Assembly (NCBI RefSeq): GCF_945859705.1
Contig: NC_079134.1
Location: 11,387,545-11,451,544 of the forward strand
Source of the DNA: Episyrphus balteatus
Lineage: Eukaryota > Arthropoda > Insecta > Diptera > Syrphidae
DNA length: 64,000 nucleotides
Direction of reading: 5' to 3'
Below, piece after piece: positions 13,854 to 25,999 of this stretch. Position numbers and translations under genes: made by a program. The notes under the pieces were generated by a model. The model was not told the DNA's origin, made no database searches, and saw only the letters and a program-made list of their open reading frames with translations. Every line of letters starts with the position of its first letter. Position 1 is the stretch's first letter.

Positions 13854-14522
13854 GGTAAGAGATGTGAACGATCTGGAAATATACAAAGCAACTAAGGTGA
13901 AGACCGGTTCGACATCAAGTAGAATCTAGAAAGGAAATTACCCATAGCCTTGTAGTCCCAAACGTACATAGATGAGACTATTGCCAAATAAAAGCTTATA
14001 TTGAGCTTTTTTTTAACATTTTTAAAATTTGTTTCGAAAAAGCTTGACATTTCTGATTTTTCATACTCCAAATTAAAACTCAAATATCTGGAGATCTTCC
14101 TTCATATTTTGAAGTTTTCAAACTTTTCACTTTCGGTTTAACAGAGATACTTAGGGTAGGAACTGAGTGACAAAATACATGGGGTAGGGTTCGTATACAT
14201 ATTTTTCCCTGGAGCCATGAATGGCTTTGGTAGCTGCTTGGCTATAAATTTGTCGATATTGCTTAGTTATTTCTTACACCTCAGCCTGAAAAACGCTTGA
14301 GTTGTTAGTGACGAAATAATTTTATGGGTTTTCATGATGTAAGAGAATACACGTCAGCCCTCTAGTACAGAACAATTTAAAGCTATCCCTGAAAATGGTG
14401 AAATCAAATTCCTTTTCAGCCAGTTCTAGCTATGTTTTGAATTTTTTTGTATATGAGACAAAAGTGTAGAGCACTTTACTAAATGTGCCTCAATTATCAT
14501 ATTTGGCTGTAGAACTCATTTT

Positions 14523-14700
14523 TTACCGACTTCCAAAAAGGAGGAGGTATTCAATTCGTCTGTATTTTTTTTTTTTTTTTTTTATGTTTGTTACCGCATA
14601 ACTTTGGACTGAGTGAACCAATTTTGATAATTCTTTTTGTATTGGCTAGCTGGTGGCTGCAGTGTGGTCCCATTTTAATTTCGTTCACTTTTTACCATAG
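14523..14700 (+). repeat. Insect-type interspersed repeat fragment
   Basis: The string accgacttccaaaaaggagg then aggtattcaattcgtctgta, followed by a T-run and 'atgtttgttaccgcataact...gaaccaattttgat', closely resembles a repeat opening I recall from many insect (notably lepidopteran) genomes. Boundaries and class cannot be set from one copy. Confidence 0.4.
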
Positions 14701-15139
14701 GAACTATTTGAAAAACCATAAAACCTAGTTTTCATCGGTTTTGTTTTTTTGCTAAAAATGATTATTTGTTTTCAAATCTTTTGCGCACAAAGTTATGCCC
14801 TATGCTTGCCTTCATTATACGTTCTTGTTTATTCTGTTCCTAGATCCTAGTTAAGCTTACGGTATAAAACCTGATATTTTTCCTTATTGGGAAGTGATAA
14901 GCTCATCCATTCGATCGGGGAAGTGTGAAGTAGAGCATTTTGGTCCTGGTGCAACCGGTTTTTAAAAAGCTATTTGAAAAAATTGCCAAGTAAACAATCG
15001 AAATTTTATTGATACAAATTTAAAGCCAAGCTTTAGAACTTGGTACACTTTTACATTTCAGTACTTTTTGTGCCAGCATAATTTCAACATTAGAGAACTT
15101 TGCTCTTTTTTAACAGTAATGTTTGTGTTGTGATTTCAC

Positions 15140-16330
15140 TTCTTATTGCAAGTATTGCTATAGAACTTAAAATCACTATAATTGATGAAAATTCAGAGAA
15201 AATTCACAAAATTCTCAAATTCAAAATTTTTTTTTCTTGGTATAACTTACTAGCTCTACAATTCTACCAATTTTCCAAATTCTACGATAATCAGAAGTGC
15301 TTTAAAAAATGGGATCGGGTCAAAATTCAGGCTTCAAAATTCTGCCTTTTTAACGAAAATTCTGTTTTTCAAAATTCTGCTTTCTTTCTATTCTGCTTTT
15401 TAAAATTCTGCTTTTTAAAATTCTGCTAGCATTATACTTGAACAAAAAAATTCTGCCAATTCTGTTTTTTTTTTTTTTATAGCATATGCGCTGACTAAAG
15501 AAAAATACACCTCATTAATGTAATTCAACATTGGTACTTTCCTAAATTTTTTTTTTTTAAGTGTCGCAAATATTTTTTAAAATGCATAGACTGACTTTCT
15601 TCCAAATAAAAGCTATAACTTATTGGAACCGATGTTGTTTGATACAAAATATTCCTTTTCTTATTCAAATTTTTGAATATTCATCTTTATTTGATAAATT
15701 AAAAAATTTTGAATTATTTTCGGAAATGTTTAGTATTAAAAACCTTTTCTTAATATTTTCAAATGTATTCATTTATAAAACAAAAATTAATATGCATTCA
15801 AAGAGTGACAAATTATGTAGGTAAGTAATCAAATAAGTAGATGATTTTTCAAGAAGATGATTTTACAGAATTTTGCAAAAAATTAAATTTGGAAAATGTT
15901 AAAAAGCGCGCGCTTTTTAATATTTTCCAAACCCTTTTTTAATTTTTTGTAGAATTTTGAAAAACAGAATTATGAAAAGCAGAATTTTGAAAAGTAGAAT
16001 TTTGAAAGCAGAATTTTGTAAAGCAGAATTTTGAAAGCAGAATTTTGACAAAAGAATTTTGACCCCGGCAGAATTTTGACCCCAACCCTTAAAAAATATG
16101 AGGAACATTAAGTGCAAATGGGCGGTTACCACGCCACCTTGCTAAAATTCTCAAATTTTAATTTTTGTTCTTTGTATAAGCTACCAATTCTACCATTCTA
16201 CCAAGTTTCAAGATTCTACGATAATCAGAAGTGCTCTAAAATATTATATGTAAATTCGGCGAAAATGGGCGGTACCACGCCCCCTGAATTAAAAATTTTA
16301 AATTTTCGATTTTTTCCTTTGTATACACCA
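15140..16330 (+). repeat. Tandem repeat (~146 bp) split by an insertion with inverted CAGAATTTTGAA arrays
   Basis: Unit text such as attctacgataatcagaagt and gctctaaaa occurs at about 15280 and 16210, and gggcggttaccacgcc / gggcggtaccacgcc at 16120 and 16267. Between the first two lies about 800 bp bounded by a left array of caaaattctgc units (15322-15427) and a right array of gcagaattttgaa units (15949-16085) in opposite orientation, ending on both sides with a '(g)gg(a)tc...aaaattc' / 'gaattttgacccc' motif. Frames across the arrays are repeat by-products. Confidence 0.65.
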
Positions 16331-16639
16331 CAAGGCCCATCAATGTGCCAAATAACAAGTTCCTACAATAGCGGGAAGTTCTCCATAATTTTGATGATCT
16401 GTCAGTGAGTCAGTTACGGTTTTTGCGATTTTTGAAGCCCTATATCTCAGAAACAACTCATCGTAGGAAGCTGAAATTTTGTGACTAGTTTTATTTAAGC
16501 TTAACAAATGAAGTGAATTTGAAATTTCTGGCAACTTTGTTATGGAAAATATAGGGGGGGGGGGGGGGTCGAAAATGGCCTGAGTTGTTTTTTGTAAATA
16601 AGGGTGTAGTGCCAAAGTATGTAGTTTAATTTGAAAAAT

Positions 16640-19600
16640 TTAATTATTTTTTTTATTTTAATTAAAAACAATAGCACTCTTGCCAAGTGCGGCAATTTTA
16701 AATCCATACATACACGCAGAGGTATTCTTGAGCAAACAAAATATCTTCTAACTCAGTACACTTTTTTATTTCTAATTGCTCAAAATGATCATTAATGCAT
16801 AGAACTTAAAGTACCTTTATTTGCTCTCCCAATGTTCAAAGTTATTTTTAGTTAATGCAAAACAGTAATAAATATTTAATTTAATTAATTTTGCTTTTGT
16901 TATATTTAATCATAAAAAAAAATAATATTATTTAAGCTGAATTTATTTAAAGCTATAAAAAAATTCACTATATTAAAATACAATTATTCAAATATCCTCT
17001 ATGCAAACTATCTAATTTGAATATTAATTCAATTTCTAACAAAAAAAAAAAAAAAAAACACAACACATCATTCTAACAAAAAAAAAGTACAAAAAAAAAA
17101 TTATGAATTCCATTCGAATGCCATTTGCACTAATTACATTTCACGTCATATATTTCCGTAAAAAAAACAAAATAAAAAAAAAAAACATCAAAATAAATAT
17201 TCACTCAAAAAAAAACTATCTAAATATTTTCATTTCATTCATATCGCCGAAAAAATAATTATTCTTCATGAAGAACAGTGAAAAAAAAAGAGAGAACTGT
17301 TAGTTTTCGTATAGGTATACTCAAATTGTTCGTGGATGGTGGAAAAATTCGTGTGTTTACTCACTGCGACTACCGGAACATCCGCATATGGTAATTCCGA
17401 AAACCATGTCCGGCCAGCGAACAATCGCAACAAACAAGTGCCACACAAATTACATCCATGAATGCCATAACATTGCCATTGCCCTACACAAGAACTCTGT
17501 TCCACACACACTAACACAATCAAGGTGTACTTCAATGTTGTATAAATTTCAAAATAAAAATGACTACAAAAAATACACAAAAAAAAAAAACAAAAGTAAC
17601 AACAAAATTTTTGAATATCAAACGGTTTGATACAAAAACCCGGAAGCACCACCACCATTCGGGAACGAAGGACATAGGTAGGAGTCCAATCCAGTACAAA
17701 AGGACGAATCAGAAGGTCGACCAACTACTGCTGGCTTGGCCTGGGCAACTCTACTCTACTCTCCCGTCCGAAATGGAGTGACAATATGTTAAAATTATGT
17801 TTTTCTGCATTCGTACATCAGGCCGCATAAACCAAAGGACGATTCTCTCGGAATCCCAAAGTAGGATCTAGAGGGGCGTAGTCGGTTTGTGTTATATCGC
17901 GCGCCTTCACTGTTTTTATCCAAGCGACCATATAACCCAACAAAACACTATTACAAACACACACCATCAGAGGAGTACCCAACAGAGAAGATATTTGCAA
18001 CTAAATTAATTGAATACATAAATGTCAGCTCGAGCTTTTCCATTTCGTTGGACGTAATATATGAGTCTGGCCGTATCCGGCCCAGGTTCTTTGCTTCATT
18101 CTACCTCCGCCCCTTCTTAAGCCGATTCAGCAGCGCAAGTACAAGCATTTAGTGCGAGAGTCCTTTTTTCTATATGTCCTTTTATGTTGGTTTAAAGGTT
18201 GGCAGAAGGTTGAAAACCAAGACTGCAACTGAACTCGTTCTTCTTGCGAAGGATTAAAATATTGTAAATCAATTTTTCGGCAAAAAGGATATGAAAACCA
18301 TCCTTGAAGGAGTGCACGAACCTTTGGAACTAATTAAATTGCGTGCAATTAACATTACTGTCTGGTCTGCAGCGAGGACTTTGTTTAGGGGGTGTTTGTG
18401 TGCTTCTACTACTTCCTCCCCCCCCCTTTTTTCATGGGGGGGGGGAGTATGGAAAAAAAATAGCAAAGCAAAATAAAACCTTTGGCAAATTCACACGTTT
18501 GGGGTGATACTTTGTAAAATTAATGGCAAACTTATATCCTTGTTGAGTTGGTGTATGGTTGGTTAGTCGGTTGGTGTCAGTGTCGTCGTTGCTGGTGGTG
18601 GATCCTTTTTGGTTTGGAAGAACAAAATTTCTTATTCCATCCACGAGTCACTGTTATGTGTACACACAGAAAACAGCGAGGAGCATAGCAGAGCACATGC
18701 ATGCAGCAGCAGCATATGTGTGTCATAATAATGGGAGACATTGTGTAAGGATATTATACCGCAATGGTGGTCTATCATCTAGGATATCAAACTAACAAGC
18801 CAACCATGCAGAAAGGATTTTATGAAGCAGTTTTATTTTATAAGCACCAAGGACATGAGTATGAGGTGAGCTCTGTTTGTTGTTGTTGGTTGGTTTGGTT
18901 CTGGTGTGTGTTATAGGGCGCGATGCTAAGGACGTGACTTGCTGCATTATTAATACCATAAAAATTGTTTTCCCTTTCAGAGGAAGGATATACCTACACA
19001 AAAAAAGGAGGAAATCGAAAGACGAGGAGGAGGCCAAATATATATAATATAGGCGAATCTTTTTCTCTCTTCTAATAAGCTGACATGCACACACATTGCT
19101 TCATTTAGTTTTGGAACGAAGAACAAGCAAAAAGGCTCGATATGGGAAGAAGAGAGTCCTTGTGTCTTACCACAGAGGATGATGATGGTACACGATGAGA
19201 CTCGCTATGTTTGTTGCTTTTCATCCTATACATTTAGTGGCTTGGATGCTGTGTGTTCGGTGGGTTGGAATAAATTCGGAAAACCCGCCTGTTGGCATAT
19301 ATATAGTGTTAATAACATTTTTATTCGTGACGGGATTTTAGTTTTTTTTTTCTTGTTATAATTTTTTTTTTTTTTCTATCTTTTTTTTTTTCATTGTATA
19401 ACAGAAATATACACAAGATGATAGTAGAAGAAGAAGAACGCGATTTATTTTAATTATTTTTGCAGAGTCAAGGATTTTCCACATTCAATTAGAATTCATT
19501 TCTTAATTTTGTTCTTGGGGTTATTTTATTTTATTTTTTTGTTCGAAATGTACTGTTGAATAATTTTTTGAGTGGCTTTTATACTGTTATGAAGCTTCGA

Positions 19601-20015
19601 TTGTTGTTGAGGCAAATTAAATTGTACAGTTTTTGAGATTTTAGACATCAGTAGACAAAAACGATTAAATTTTGTTTTAATTAAATAGGTAGGTATATGA
19701 TTGGAGAGTCTCTTGTATACGTACATTTTCCTTTCGAAAGTAGGGTGTATATACAAAAAAAAACCTTCAAAACGCAATAATTTTGTCATTTAAAAAAACA
19801 TGTATACCTATTAAATTTTTAATTTCAAATGTAGTAGGAGATACTTTTCAGAATCATTCTTCTCTAGAATGATTTTTCTTTAATGGATTTAAACTAATAC
19901 CTTCCAACTTTTGTGCAGTTAAAAATGTTAAAAAGACTTAATGATTTACAGGTAATAATGTTGTAAAGATTAAATTCCAGAATTTTTACATTTTCTTAAA
20001 CGAGAAGCAAACAAA
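16640..20015. other. Unique non-coding stretch with higher GC
   Basis: A 152-residue minus-strand frame at 17266-17724 is Cys/Phe-rich, is crossed by plus-strand frames and shows no motif I recognise, so I do not call it. Aggatat words occur near 18286, 18747, 18782 and 18985. Could hold regulatory DNA. Confidence 0.45.
18418..18445. repeat. C9/G10 hairpin
   Basis: A C-run of about nine is followed by a nine-base spacer (ttttttcat) and about ten G, so the two runs can pair perfectly. Confidence 0.75.
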
Positions 20016-20187
20016 CTGGTTCACTGGGGTGTATACGTGTTTTTTTTTATTTACTTTCTTTCTTTAGGTTAAAATCGCCCGTTTTGTGTATAGATAATTT
20101 TTCGCTATGAAAGTGAGTTTGAAGTCAAGTTATATGAATAGATGTGGCCAAGTTGCACTGTGACCTGTAAGGTCTATTTTGTCTCTA

Positions 20188-20972
20188 AATTATAAATATG
20201 TTGCGAAGTTTCTTGGCAGGGCGGCCTAGCTGCAGAAACGCCCAACTCATAGAGCTAAAAAAAATTCAAATTGGAAGTGAAAGAGGGCTTTTAGTAGTTA
20301 CGGAAACCACAGTCCTGTCCGCATCCTGGCACAATTGGCGTGATAAAGTGCATTGTCCATTTCATAGAGCTTTAAGACGATTTTGGTGTCAAATTAAAGG
20401 TAATAACATCTTCTTCTCAAATTCAAACGTTTTTCGGGTCAAAGGTTGTCAATTTTGAAACGCAGTATGTTTTAAGTTCAATACCTAGGTCTTGTTTTTT
20501 GATATGGTAGTCCATGATTTAAGTAATTTGTTTCGCTATAAAATAAAAATAAGAGTAATTAGCATTTAAATACAAAACGGTCCTTTGGAAAAAGCTTGAT
20601 AGATTCTGAACAACGACCCAAAGTTAATGTAAAACTACAAATAATTCAGGAAAAAGGCTCAAATAATACGCTCTGCGCCCCTTTAAACAAAAAAAAAACT
20701 CATGTTTAGCGCTTCTAACCTCAAAACTGCCTCACCCGGAAAACCTCTGAATTTTGCTGGCTGACAATATCACCTTTAATTTGACACCAATATCGTCTTT
20801 AAGCTCTATGAGATGCACAATGCACTTTAACACGCCCATCGTGTTAGGATGCGGACGATAAGACCTATGGTTTTCGTAACTTCACTTCCAATTTGAATTT
20901 TTCTTTAGCTCGATGAGTTGAGCGTTTTTGCAGTGGCCGCCCGGCCTATACGTTTTAAGGAACGCATTTATA
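20188..20972. repeat. Large foldback with ~270-bp arms
   Basis: The left arm 20188-20460 and right arm 20700-20972 are diverged reverse complements. Examples: gggcggcctagctgcagaaa on the left against the inverted cagtggccgcccggcc; attcaaattggaagtga against tcacttccaatttgaat; tcatagagctttaagacgat against atcgtctttaagctctatga. The loop is about 240 bp and AT-rich. The arms are unusually GC-rich for the window. It is flanked 150-250 bp outside by direct copies of a tgtatacgtg motif (20020-20040 and 21221-21240). Two short frames in the arms are not conserved between them, so I call no gene. Confidence 0.75.
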
Positions 20973-21244
20973 ATAAATATTCGAAATGAGCTCAAGAAGT
21001 TATATCTTCGGCTTAAATCTTACACTATAGGTTTTTATGCATCTGTGAGCTAATTTCAATAGAAATAAACAGTTTTGAACTATTCTATGGTTTTCAAAAC
21101 TTAAAAGTTTTCGAAGTCATCCATAAATTCTGCTAATATTAGGAAAAAGGCATTAGTATAAGATGAAAACCAAACTGCAGTTCTAATTTACAGGATAATG
21201 ATTTAATAAAAAGATTTTTGTACACTGTGGTGTATACGTGTTAT

Positions 21245-22745
21245 TTTTTCTTGTGTGTATTTTGTTTTTTTTTTTTATTTTTGAGAGTTCATATTGATTA
21301 AAAAGATTGCGGCAAATATGAGATCATTCATGAGCAAAGAAATAAAATGTGCAAAGTCAAAACAGATATATGTAGGTATTCCAGATAATGAAAAACTATG
21401 AGATATTATGCACTGGCCATTGATTTTTCTACAAACTTAAAAAAAAAAACTCTTTCTTTCTTGAAGTAATTTAACTTGCCACATTTTTCAATAAACAACA
21501 ACCGCTCAAGTTCATTAATCTTTAGTTACTTATGCAACAACACATCACGCATGAATTTAATTAGCTCCTTCAGACCATTCCCACTTCATCAAATTTCAAA
21601 AAAACCCAAAGCCGACTTAATATTGTCTGTCTCAAAGCAAAAACAAATAATCATCAAATTATGATAAATAATTCTCAAAAGGATACACAACTACCCATAG
21701 CCCCACAAACTTCCAAAAACCACCTTATGTTTACCTCGAAGCACAGAACCACCACCACCAACCACGTGGCCCAAATTTCCGCAAAATTTATGAATGAAAC
21801 ACATACCATGTCTCGACTATTATATCTGCTACTATACTGTCAGTTGTCAGCGCAAGGATTATGCTTCAAAAAATGAATGGAAAACAAAAATGATACTCAA
21901 TAAAGCAGTCATAACTTTGACAGGAACTCTTAAAATTTGACAACTTACCGCGTGTCAGGGGAGTTGTGTAGAAGTAAGAAAAGTTGGTATGACGAGACGC
22001 ACGCCAAATGAGACTATACTCACTCTTTCTCTCTCAGGCACACATTCTAATGATGAACCACCACAAAATGTTTGATTGATTAAAAAGGAGCATGCTAGTA
22101 ACACATAAGGACTAAAGGACTGTTTTTCAGAAGTATAGTAATATTTGAGCACAAGAAAAAGCAAACAATGGATAGTATACGTTAAAGCCACAACAAAAGC
22201 AAAAACGCTTTGCTTTTTTTGTTGTTGTTTGTTTTCGTAATTAGGGTGAAGGTTTTTAGGTAAATTAATATTCACGCATCCAAAAAAGGATCGACTTTTT
22301 GTGTATAGTAGCCGAAGTAGTGGCATGGGAATTGTCTGCTTTCTGATGGGTCTATATTTGTTTTATTTGGGTCTGACATTGGCTTTTGGGGGGTGGGTGG
22401 TCCCCAAACCATTTTCGTGTGGATGAGTCGTTGTTATTGTGATATTTTGACAGACGAGTTGTCGTCTTTTTTTGGCTGCTTATATTTACTATACATATGG
22501 GCTACATTTTTGGGAATCATAAATTGATATATCAGAAGAGACTTTACATTCACACACAAACATCAAGGGTGGTTATGTGCTATGTGGTTATTATTTGCTT
22601 TTAGAGGTAAGAACAATCGATAAATTGAAGACTAGATAAGTTTCCATTCATCTACCACTGCCGGTTTGTGTTTATTTTGTTGATTGAGTTTGATTTCTAC
22701 ATTTCACTTAAGCTGAGCCTGAGCAAAGCGCTGGACAGTGTGCAG
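21245..22745. other. Unique non-coding stretch
   Basis: Short overlapping frames on both strands, none resembling a known protein. No repeat partner seen elsewhere in the window. Confidence 0.45.
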
Positions 22746-22749
22746 TCTA

Positions 22750-22889
22750 CACAGCGAAAAAAAAACGCAAGGATAACCTCATATTTGGTATATTTAACTA
22801 TATTTCTGGTATATTTAACTTTATTTCAGTTAATATGTACTATATTATGATTTATTATACCAAAAATAAAGTTACCTATCCTTGCATCG
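22750..22889. repeat. Short inverted repeat (gcaaggata...tatccttgc)
   Basis: gcaaggataacctcatattt then ggtat (from 22769) is matched inverted by ataccaaaaataaagttacc then tatccttgc (to about 22885). The left side opens cacagcgaaaaa after a TA, like the TA-flanked elements elsewhere, but no matching right terminus is seen. Confidence 0.45.
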
Positions 22890-23039
22890 TTATACCAACT
22901 TCCCTAAGAAATAATAAAGATGCCTATAAGTATTCTAAAGAGCGTTACCCTGCTTAAAGAGCGTTATCCTGCGAGGATAAGAAACATGGGAAAGTGACAA
23001 AAATAAATAAATAAAATAGAAGTTGATTTTTTAAAGAAA

Positions 23040-23480
23040 AAAAAAGAAAAAAAATATTGACTGCACCACCGCCTTTTGGCTTAAAATCTCGGCGTACCAC
23101 CGCAGCACCACGACTGCACCGTGTCCGCACCATTTCATTTTGAATGAAAAATTAGGTGCACCACCTCTGCACCACGTCTGCACCATTTCATTTTCGCTGC
23201 ACCATGATACATACATTTTTGATTATTGAAAAATAAAAAAAAAAAAACTCCCGACGAGAAGGAGATTCGAACTCGAGTATAAGAGCACTTTCAATTAGAA
23301 GTCCAACGCCTTAATCACACGACCACCACCACTAAGTCATGTTTGAATCAACTGGCTATTTGTTACTAAATAACTTTGAAGACTGAAATGAAATGGTGCG
23401 GACGTGGTGCAGTGGTGATGTAGTGGTTTAGAAATTTTTGATCCTGGTGCGGAAGTGGTGCAGCGGAATCCCTTTTTTGC
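23040..23480. repeat. Foldback with GCACCAC-rich arms and tRNA-like core
   Basis: The left side (23058-23210) repeats tgcaccac-type words and has gtccgcaccatttcatttt twice with variation. The right side (23384-23475) carries the inverse (aaatgaaatggtgcggacgt and ggtgcagtgg). The arms enclose the tRNA-like sequence at 23250-23335. Non-coding. Confidence 0.6.
23250..23335 (-). pseudogene. tRNA-like sequence (degenerate, Arg-UCU-like anticodon loop)
   Basis: On the minus strand there is a plausible A box (tgattaaggcgttgg), then an anticodon arm region (ggacttctaatt, loop cttctaa, which would read UCU), then a good B box (gagttcgaatctc). The anticodon stem is broken on one side, only about three of five T-stem pairs form, and no paired acceptor stem is evident. 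I therefore call it a tRNA-derived pseudogene or SINE-like promoter unit, not a working tRNA. Confidence 0.5.
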
Positions 23481-23484
23481 TCGG

Positions 23485-25305
23485 GGACTCACCAGTCCAA
23501 AGTTGAATCTCCTTCACGTCTTCCAGCAAGCACAAAAGCCAGCTCATCATCAGCCGATCACTCGCCTGTACTAAGATTAGAATCTGTTACAAGAAAGGAA
23601 CGAGTTTGTCTTTAATTTCTTTAAAATTCCGTTTTTTTTTATTCTAGCACCTTACTTCTCACTTTTCAACAATTTTCTACATTTTGGATAAAGTTAATGA
23701 AATGTACCATAAATGTTTTAATAAAAAAAAACATCTCCCAAGAAGATGGGTACAATGTACCTATACAACACCTCTTTTTGTTTATGATGAATAAGGTGTT
23801 AGAAAAACCTCTCACAAACACACACTCACTTACAGTTGACATCACACAAAAGCTAACTTAAATTAAAAACCTTTCATAAATTACCGTAACGGCTTTAAAA
23901 AACCATGGATAGGGTGTCAGTTTTTCTTTCTGAATGTACCTTGCCTTTGCGCCCAAGATTATATAAGTGACAGCCATACATCCTTTCAAGTTGACGATAA
24001 GGGGAGTTACTCATGTGTCGCTCCCTTTATCATATATACCCCACTCATGACAAACTCCTTTCCTTTTTGTATTATGTACTGTACGTAAAGGAGTATAAGT
24101 ACGAAAAGACTTTATCGAGGATTTAATTCGCAAACGACTTCCACTCCCCCCCAACCACCATCTATCTGAACCAGGCTAGACCAAGTAGAGTATTATAGTC
24201 CTCTGCCATGTTGATTCTCCTCAAAAAAAAAAAAAAAACTGGGAATGAAAACTGTGACAATTTACACAGCACCTCTCGCCTGTAAACCATCTGGAAAGGA
24301 TAATAAAACACTCTTGCGTCATTGTGGAGTGGAGAATGCGTGTATGAAAAACACTCATATGCTACTCTGTGTTGGAATCAGCAACAACCACTGACTCTGA
24401 CTATGATAAAAAGGGTTGGGGGGGGAGGGCGGACAATACCCCATAAAGGATCGGGAACAGGAAGTATGTGTGTAATGCCAGGGAACACAATAAATTATTA
24501 ACAAGTGCGCCAGCAGCCGTTGTATGAGTTACTTTTATGCTTAATGATCCATCTGGCACTTAATCCAGGATAATAATAATTTTTTCTTCTTCTTCTTTTT
24601 TCTTGGGTTTTCCATCAATTGGACTTCTTTCTGTGTTTCTCAGATGATTTTTCTTTTATTCTTGAAGTTTTTTTTTTTTTTTTTCTTCCTTCTGTTCAAT
24701 GGGAGTCCTTGGTTTTCTATTTTTTTTATTTTTATTCCTTTTTTAATTTTATTTGATTTCAAGTGGCAATCATCAGGATGCAGAGGAATATAAGCGGCAG
24801 TGTGATGAAAGGATAATGGGTTGAATTGAATTGAACGCACGTGCCTAAGGAATATAACGTAAATTATGAGCTCCTTGTTTTGTAATGAAACAACAATTGG
24901 AGGTTTTCTTTTTTATTTTTCATTTTTTTGTTGTTGTTTTTTTTTTTTTTGCTTTATTTTACTATAATGGAAGCTTTGCAATAAACTTGAGTTTTATTGG
25001 TCAGAGGTTTGAGTCAGGACTTCTTCGTCTTCAAAGGGACACTTGATATTCCACTTGTGGTGCAGTTGGGTATAATTTTGAATACAATTACAGTTTTAAG
25101 GAAAATTATCCTACGGGAGAAATGGTAATAAAGATTCATTCTTTTTGTTATAAAATTTAAGATTATGCTCATTTTAAACTTGGTTATACTCAATTTTGAG
25201 TTAGGGAATAAAATGGCTAAGATTGATTATAAAAAAAACAGTCTTGTGTAATAAGTTTAAATGCAGGGGTTTGCAAATTGGCAGTTGTAGGCATAAGATG
25301 TGGAG
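23485..25305. other. Unique non-coding stretch
   Basis: No gene or repeat recognised. Moderate GC, several aaaggac/ggat words, long T runs near 24660-24960. Confidence 0.45.
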
Positions 25306-25310
25306 ACTTA

Positions 25311-25449
25311 CACTGAGGGAGGAGATTTTAAAATCAACGTGGAAAAAAGGTTAATTTTTGATGGTTTCGTATCTTAAAGTCACATAAATCAAAGTAGTTC
25401 ATCCTTAAAACAACGATGTTTCAACATTAATTTATTTTTTCCCTTAGTG
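25311..25449. mobile_element. TA-flanked 139-bp MITE (CACTGAGGGA ends)
   Basis: The left end cactgagggaggagat is preceded by TA, and the right end (atttattttttcccttagtg) is followed by TA. TIR agreement is high (CACTRAGGGA). The TA duplication suits Tc1/mariner-type mobilisation. Non-coding. Confidence 0.6.
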
Positions 25450-25999
25450 TACATTTAAAGTTTACTCTAGAGCATCGTACTTGCAGTTTTGGCTTATTCA
25501 TCTACATTTTATAGGTGTAGAGAGAACACCATGATGCTGTAAGGGTAGATAATCGTCATGACTAAAAGATGTGAAGAACCAGGATATCAAAGGCTATCAC
25601 TTAGCCCTGTTGTTATCAAGGATTTTAAATCAAACCATTATGTTTGTTCTCTCATAGCTTTTAAACTGCTTATCATCTTTTAAGAAATGAGGTATTGTTG
25701 GAAGCATTTTTTCATGTTGTTGAAAAATCCTGGATTGTATCTGGTAAATCATATTGGAGAACCTCCTTCAATTAATATCAGCAATAAAATAAAAAAAAAA
25801 GCACACAAAATTCAAGAAGAACTTTTTAAATAAATTGTTGTTTCTAAATCTTAAACAGAAATAAACCTAAACTACAAAAATAAATTTTTAAAGCAAAAAA
25901 ACACATTTTTTACAAATTTTACCTGGTGCAGGTTTTCCCAAATATCATAAAATCTATGAGTTTTCTGGCAAACTTGTTAAATACATTTTTGTTCATTAT

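Larger units (their letters stand above)
11180..14520. other. Mostly unique non-coding stretch
   Basis: Apart from the G21 run and the small element at 13671 I see no gene. Aggatat/tatcctt words occur near 11738, 11902, 11918 and 12092, and AAAGGAC words near 11831, 12131, 13137 and 13448. Confidence 0.5.

Noticed and set aside
15917..16132. Minus-strand frame with repeated QNSAFKILLF residues
   Set aside because: Translation of the CAGAATTTTGAA array.
17266..17724. 152-codon minus-strand open frame, the longest apart from the 193-codon frame at 938-1519
   Set aside because: Cys/Phe-rich, no recognisable motif, crossed by plus-strand frames, no matching splice structure. Probably chance.
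20198..20458. 86-codon frame in the left arm of the foldback
   Set aside because: The mirrored arm does not keep the frame, so it is not under coding constraint.
23250..23335. Functional tRNA gene
   Set aside because: Acceptor stem absent, anticodon and T stems broken; kept only as tRNA-like.
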